Shown here: positions 60,040 through 64,000 of the stretch, in pieces | Layout of the letters: each line of letters begins with the position of its first letter | Numbering within the stretch: position 1 is the stretch's first letter | Source of the DNA: Halobacteriales archaeon QH_7_66_36 | GTDB taxonomy: Archaea; Halobacteriota; Halobacteria; Halobacteriales; Haloarculaceae | DNA length: 64,000 nucleotides | NCBI GenBank assembly: GCA_003021175.1 | Contig: PXQV01000011.1 | Location: forward strand, 62,001 to 126,000 | Direction of reading: 5' to 3' | Position numbers and translations under genes: made by a program | The notes under the pieces: model-generated | What the model was told of the DNA's origin: nothing | The model's input: the letters and a program-made list of their open reading frames with translations, nothing else | Databases searched by the model: none

Positions 60040-60771
60040 CTACGCGATCACGTCGACGACCCGCGGCTCGTCGAGTTTCGTCAGCGCGACGCGGTCCACC
60101 CGGTCGGAGCGGGTCAGCGTCGCCTCGGCTATCTCGCGACCGACCGCTTCGAGGCGGTCATCGTCGACCATGTTCACGACGGCGACGGCGGTCACGTCGT
60201 CGGGGACGGCTTTCAGCCCCCCGTCGGTGCTCGCGAGCACGGCCGCCACGTCCTCGGGCTGTATCTCGTCCCCAAGGGACCGATTCGCGATGTCGGCGAC
60301 GCGCTCGGGTCGGTGGACGACGCCCTCGTCGAGCGGTTCGCCGACGGCGTGGGCGCTCGCGATGGCGAGCACGGTGTCGGTGTTCGCCGGCAACTGTGGC
60401 TCCCGCTCGTTGGGCGCTTTGAACCGCCGCATCCGCGCGCCGTCGGCCTTCACCAGTACGGGCCCCGGGGCCGCGTCGCGCAGGCCGGCGACGACCTCGT
60501 TCTCGTAGCCGGCGTGGCGCGACTCGTCGGCCGCGCCGGGGACGACCTCCAGCGGCCACGTCTCGTTGTTCCGGAGGGCCTCGGCCGGGTCGTCGGTCGT
60601 GACGAGGTGCGCGACCTCCTCGCGGTCCGCGAACGCCTTCGGGATCCGGACCGTCGCGGTGACGGTCGCCCGGTCGGTCGCGGCCGCCAGTGCGGCCATC
60701 GCCGTCTTCTTCCCCCCTGCGCCGACCGCACAGACGATTCCCTCGGCCGCGAGCGCGTCCGCCAGTTCCAT
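60040..60771 (-). CDS. yqeC: YqeC-like accessory protein (selenium/molybdenum cofactor biosynthesis)
   Basis: A 243-residue P-loop-like protein. GIVCAVGAGGKKTAMAALAA is the nucleotide-binding start; VLVKADGARMRRFKAPNERE and the repeated IASAHAVGEPLDEGVVHRPE match YqeC, linked to selenium-dependent molybdenum hydroxylases. It converges on mobA with an 11-nt gap. In bacteria YqeC helps mature selenium-containing enzymes; no selenoprotein is visible here, so the role is open. ATG 60771 chosen. Confidence 0.8.
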   Translation of the reverse strand: MELADALAAEGIVCAVGAGGKKTAMAALAAATDRATVTATVRIPKAFADREEVAHLVTTDDPAEALRNNETWPLEVVPGAADESRHAGYENEVVAGLRDAAPGPVLVKADGARMRRFKAPNEREPQLPANTDTVLAIASAHAVGEPLDEGVVHRPERVADIANRSLGDEIQPEDVAAVLASTDGGLKAVPDDVTAVAVVNMVDDDRLEAVGREIAEATLTRSDRVDRVALTKLDEPRVVDVIA

Positions 60772-60872
60772 ACGTGGCGTCGCTCCCCGGCCGGCAAGAC
60801 GGTTACGACCGCAGGGTGAGCGGTGTCCATGGAAGGGGAATCGATTAGTGACAGCTCCGCAATGTGGGTTCC

Positions 60873-62918
60873 ATGTCTCGGTTCGAACCAGACGACATCT
60901 ACGAGTACACGGGAGCCGTCGACGTGGCACTCTCTCCGGACGGGGAGCGTGCGGCGTTCGTCACGTCCGAGTACGACCCCGACGAGGACCGCCGACGCAG
61001 TTCCGTGTTCACCGTGCCGACGGATGGCTCGCGTGACCCGCACCGACTCACGCGCGCCTCCGACGCGAGTTCACCTGTCTGGGGGCCAGACGGCGAGAAG
61101 CTCGGCATCCTCGCCGCCCGCAAGAGGGACGTAGAACTGACCGTCGGCCCGCAAGAGGAAGAGAAGGACGCAGACGAGGACGACGCCGAGGACGCCGGCG
61201 GCAACGGCAGCGGCGACGATGGGCCGAAACAGCAGGTGTGGGTGTACGACCTCGCGCGGGGCGGCGACGCCCGCCAGATCACCGACCGCGACGAGGGCGT
61301 GCGCGCCTTCGACTTCGGTCCGGACGGCGACAGAGTCGTCTTCGACGCCCGCGACCCGACCGACGAGCAGGCCGACCGCCTCGAAACCCGGCACGACGAC
61401 GGTCCCATCGAAATCGAGCGACTCAACCACAAGGCGAACGGCGTCGGCTGGCTCGACGACGTGACCTCATATCTGTTCGTCGCGAGCGTGGACACGCGGG
61501 AGAGCCACCGGCTCGACGACGCCTACGGCTCCGGCTCGTTCGAGGCGCTCTCGGGCCTCCAGCCCGCGTGGGGACCGGACGGTCGCATCGCGTTCGTCGC
61601 CAACTACGAGGACGACGCCGAGGACTCCGCGGTGTACGACGTTCACACCATCGACCCCGACGGCTCGAACTACGAGCGCGTCACCGACGGCGACCGGTTC
61701 TGCATGAACCCGGCGTGGAGCCCCGACGGCGACCGACTCGCCTTCGTCGCTCGCGACCCGCCGATGAACTGGTACCGACCAGCCGAGGTACACGTCGCCG
61801 ACGACGACGGCATTCGCTCCGTCTCAGAGAGTCTCGACCGAACCGTCGCGTTGAACGCGGCGGCGTCGTGGACCGACGACGACACGCTGCTCGCGCCAAT
61901 CGGCGACGAGGGCTGGACCCGGCTCGTCCGCTGTCACGCCGACGGGTCGCCGGCCGAGCGCGTCTTCGACGCGCAGGGCGACCACCGGACGCTCGGCGCG
62001 GTCGACGCCACCCCGAACGGTGTCGTCGGGACGCTCACCACCGCCGACGCGCCGCCCGACGTGTACGCGCTCGATGGCCTCGCTGACGCGGAACGGCTCA
62101 CCGACCTCAACGCCGGACTGGTCGAGGAGTACGACCTCCCGACCCACGAGCGCGTGACGTTCGAGAACGGCGACGGCGACGAGGTGGAGGCGATCACGTT
62201 CCTCCCGCCGGGGTTCGACCGCGACGACCCGGAGCCACACCCGACGGTCGCGCTGGTCCACGGCGGGCCAATGTCCTACGACACTCCCGGCTTCAATCTC
62301 ACCCGCGCGTTCTTCACGAACGCCGGCTACGTCGTCATCTGTGTCAACTACCGCGGCAGTACCTCCTACGGCGGCGACTTCGCCGAACGGCTCCGTGGCA
62401 GTCGCGGCGACCTGGAGACCGACGACGTGGTGAGCGGCGTCGACCACCTCGTCGAACGGGGCTGGGCCGACCCCGACCGGCTGTTCTGTACCGGCTTCTC
62501 CTACGGCGGCATCACCAGCGCGCACGTCGCCGTCCGCGAGGACCGCTTCGCCGCCATCGCGCCCGAACACGGCATCTACGACTTCTACTCCAACTTCGGC
62601 ACCGACGACAACCACCTTTGGCACGAGGACGAGTTCGGCCTCCCGTGGGAGAACGTGGAGACGTACCGCGACATCTCCTCCATCACCCGCGTCGACGAGA
62701 TAGACACGCCGATGCTCATTACTGCGGGGGAGGAGGATTGGCGGTGTCCACCGACGCAGGCCGAACAGCTGTATCTCAGCGTCAAGAAACAGGACGTGCC
62801 AGCGAAGCTCGTCGTCTACCAGAACGAGCACCACAATATCGGCGACCCGGAGCGGGCTATCCACCGCATCGAGACGCTGCTGGAGTGGTTCGAAGAGCAC
62901 GGGGGACAGACGGAGTGA
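60873..62918 (+). CDS. S9-family prolyl-oligopeptidase-type peptidase
   Basis: A 681-residue serine peptidase. Beta-propeller repeats (VDVALSPDGERAAFV, PVWGPDGEKLGIL, AWSPDGDRLAFVA) fill residues 1-400, with a Glu/Asp-rich insert near residue 95-115. The alpha/beta-hydrolase domain has oxyanion-loop VALVHGGPMSYDTPG, nucleophile Ser543 in FCTGFSYGGITS, Asp622 in GEEDWRCPP and His653 (or His654) in QNEHHNIG. Acylaminoacyl-peptidase-like exo- or oligopeptidase of the cytoplasm; no signal peptide. ATG 60873 preferred over GTG 60864. Confidence 0.92.
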   Translation: MSRFEPDDIYEYTGAVDVALSPDGERAAFVTSEYDPDEDRRRSSVFTVPTDGSRDPHRLTRASDASSPVWGPDGEKLGILAARKRDVELTVGPQEEEKDADEDDAEDAGGNGSGDDGPKQQVWVYDLARGGDARQITDRDEGVRAFDFGPDGDRVVFDARDPTDEQADRLETRHDDGPIEIERLNHKANGVGWLDDVTSYLFVASVDTRESHRLDDAYGSGSFEALSGLQPAWGPDGRIAFVANYEDDAEDSAVYDVHTIDPDGSNYERVTDGDRFCMNPAWSPDGDRLAFVARDPPMNWYRPAEVHVADDDGIRSVSESLDRTVALNAAASWTDDDTLLAPIGDEGWTRLVRCHADGSPAERVFDAQGDHRTLGAVDATPNGVVGTLTTADAPPDVYALDGLADAERLTDLNAGLVEEYDLPTHERVTFENGDGDEVEAITFLPPGFDRDDPEPHPTVALVHGGPMSYDTPGFNLTRAFFTNAGYVVICVNYRGSTSYGGDFAERLRGSRGDLETDDVVSGVDHLVERGWADPDRLFCTGFSYGGITSAHVAVREDRFAAIAPEHGIYDFYSNFGTDDNHLWHEDEFGLPWENVETYRDISSITRVDEIDTPMLITAGEEDWRCPPTQAEQLYLSVKKQDVPAKLVVYQNEHHNIGDPERAIHRIETLLEWFEEHGGQTE

Positions 62919-63141
62919 GTCCCCCGCCGGACGAGCGGGAGGGAGCGGAGCGACCGACACGTGAGTCGCGAAGTGGGCGGGAGCGACAGCGAGGCCGAAC
63001 GTAGTGAGGCCTCGGAAGCGAGCGGCGGAGCTGCGAGCAGTGACGAGAGAGTTATAAAGCAACGGTAACGGACGGCGGCACGGCGGAGCGCCTCCACGCG
63101 TCGCTATCGGTGTGGCGAGCGAAGGTCGGACGCCGTGACGG
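62919..63141. other. Low-complexity intergenic stretch
   Basis: Contains purine-rich GAGCGxAGCG-type repeats (62930-63045) of the kind scattered in haloarchaeal genomes, then TTATAAAGCAAC at 63051-63062. Convergent ends of the peptidase gene and ndk flank it; no gene is seen. Confidence 0.5.
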
Positions 63142-63609
63142 TCAGTCCTCGTAGACCCAGTCCGCGGCGTCGAGGTCCCAGTCGACGAGTTCCGCGTCGT
63201 CGAAGAACAGCTCGATCTCGCGTTCGTTCGCGCCCTCGTCCTCGTGGTCGGAGCCGTGGATGACGTTGTGACCGAGGTCCAGCCCGAGGTCGCCGCGGAT
63301 GGTGCCCGGCGGCGACTCGGCGGGGTCGGTCTCGCCCATCATCTTGCGAACTTGACGGGTGGCGTCCGCGCCCTCCCAGACCATCGCGAAGACGGGCCCG
63401 GAAGTGATGAACTCGACGAGCCCCTCGAAGAACGGCTTCCCCTCGTGTTCGCCGTAGTGTTCGTGGGCGAGATCCTCGTCGATCTGCATGAACTTCGCGC
63501 CGACGAGCTTCAGCCCGCGGTCCTCGAACCGGGAGACGATCTCGCCGATGAGCCCGCGCTGAACGCCGTCGGGCTTCACCATCACGAAGGTGCGCTCGTC
63601 GTGGGTCAC
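63142..63609 (-). CDS. ndk: Nucleoside diphosphate kinase
   Basis: Equalises nucleoside triphosphate pools by ping-pong phosphate transfer. The 155-residue protein has [39 protein letters not shown] and the active-site His118 in [15 protein letters not shown]. Its ATG overlaps the L24e stop by 4 nt, the usual rpl24e-ndk arrangement in haloarchaea. Confidence 0.96.
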   Translation of the reverse strand: MTHDERTFVMVKPDGVQRGLIGEIVSRFEDRGLKLVGAKFMQIDEDLAHEHYGEHEGKPFFEGLVEFITSGPVFAMVWEGADATRQVRKMMGETDPAESPPGTIRGDLGLDLGHNVIHGSDHEDEGANEREIELFFDDAELVDWDLDAADWVYED

Positions 63610-64000
63610 TGTTCGGCCTCCTCAGTGTCGTCCGCATCAGCGTCGGCTTCGTCCTCGTCAGCCTCGGGGGCGGCCTCGGCGTCGTCGGCCTCCCCTTCGT
63701 CCTCGACTGCCGACTCCTCCTCGACGGCTTCCGAATCCGACTCCTCGGACTCGTCGATGTCCTCGGCCGTCTCCGCGCCTGTCTCCTCAGCCTCGGCGGC
63801 CTCGTCGGACTCCGCTGTCTCGTCAGTGTCGTCGTCCTCGGCTTCGTCGACAGCATCCGCTTCCTCGGCCTCGACGTCGTCAGCGTCGGCCGCGTCGGCC
63901 GCGTCCGTCGTCTCGACGACGTCGGCTTCTTGGATCTCCACGGCCGGGCCGCCCTGCTGCTGGCCGGCCTCGGTCCACTCCACGTCGCGGGGTTCGCGGC
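63606..64000 (-). CDS. rpl24e: Ribosomal protein L24e with long acidic extension (5' end off right edge)
   Basis: The visible part begins [17 protein letters not shown], the conserved end of L24e that follows its zinc-finger Cys pairs (outside the window). A further ~115 residues follow, almost wholly Asp/Glu/Ala/Thr, with repeats such as [14 protein letters not shown] and [18 protein letters not shown], ending DTEEAEQ and overlapping ndk. Typical L24e is about 55-65 residues, so the acidic tail is exceptional. The link with ndk supports the identity. Confidence 0.85.
   Translation of the reverse strand, partial: REPRDVEWTEAGQQQGGPAVEIQEADVVETTDAADAADADDVEAEEADAVDEAEDDDTDETAESDEAAEAEETGAETAEDIDESEESDSEAVEEESAVEDEGEADDAEAAPEADEDEADADADDTEEAEQ

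Overview
The window is chromosomal DNA of a haloarchaeon (class Halobacteria). The evidence is very high GC, strongly acidic proteins rich in Asp/Glu, TATA boxes about 27 nt before start codons with no room for a leader, GTG starts, many 4-nt ATGA gene overlaps, and typical archaeal genes: proteasome alpha/beta, RpoF, aEF-1beta, L21e, L24e, pelota, RqcH, HalX, DUF63 and split MetE. I could not assign a genus.

Layout. 1-8.5 kb: thymidine kinase (cut by the left edge), FMN reductase-like protein, MutY, PadR regulator with a zinc-ribbon membrane protein, a candidate structured RNA at 3.1 kb, DUF1028, FolD and GlyA. 8.6-15.8 kb: an orphan CHAT-protease-like protein, a TbsP-like regulator, a disrupted YcaO gene, DUF63 and an inositol-phosphatase-family gene. 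15.8-16.1 kb: tRNA-Leu(CAA) beside a damaged tandem copy. 17-23.5 kb: RqcH, two DUF4013 membrane proteins, pelota and two metallo-beta-lactamase proteins. 23.8-30.6 kb: Lhr-type helicase, LarA-like protein and a Dna2-type nuclease-helicase. 31-36.4 kb: HalX response regulator with a decayed histidine-kinase remnant, MoaA, an ArsR-like regulator and adjacent psmB-psmA. 36.7-43.4 kb: a translation/transcription core (zinc-finger microprotein, aEF-1beta, L21e, RpoF, DUF655, RsmA, MscS, HemK-like methyltransferase) and a two-gene methionine synthase. The right end holds an S9 peptidase, Ndk and an L24e with a long acidic tail.

The most distinctive part is a molybdenum/tungsten redox island at 44-60.8 kb. 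It contains a Tat-exported, cysteine-type formate dehydrogenase with iron-sulfur and membrane subunits, a ModE-like regulator, a large HdrA/MvhD-like iron-sulfur fusion protein overlapping a TorD chaperone, three overlapping small membrane proteins, a DyP-like Tat protein, and a likely operon headed by an aldehyde:ferredoxin oxidoreductase homolog that lacks the usual [4Fe-4S] cysteines. MobA and YqeC close the island. I infer that formate oxidation outside the membrane feeds electrons to the quinone pool and that the HdrA/MvhD-like protein links this to soluble carriers.

A short repeat with terminal inverted repeats and a shared 17-nt core occurs three times (23.6, 30.6 and 59.2 kb), each time between divergent genes, and once with a perfect 13-bp target duplication. 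Several genes look broken or frameshifted: YcaO, the ArsR-like C-terminus, the gene at 4.4 kb, the histidine-kinase remnant and an esterase remnant.
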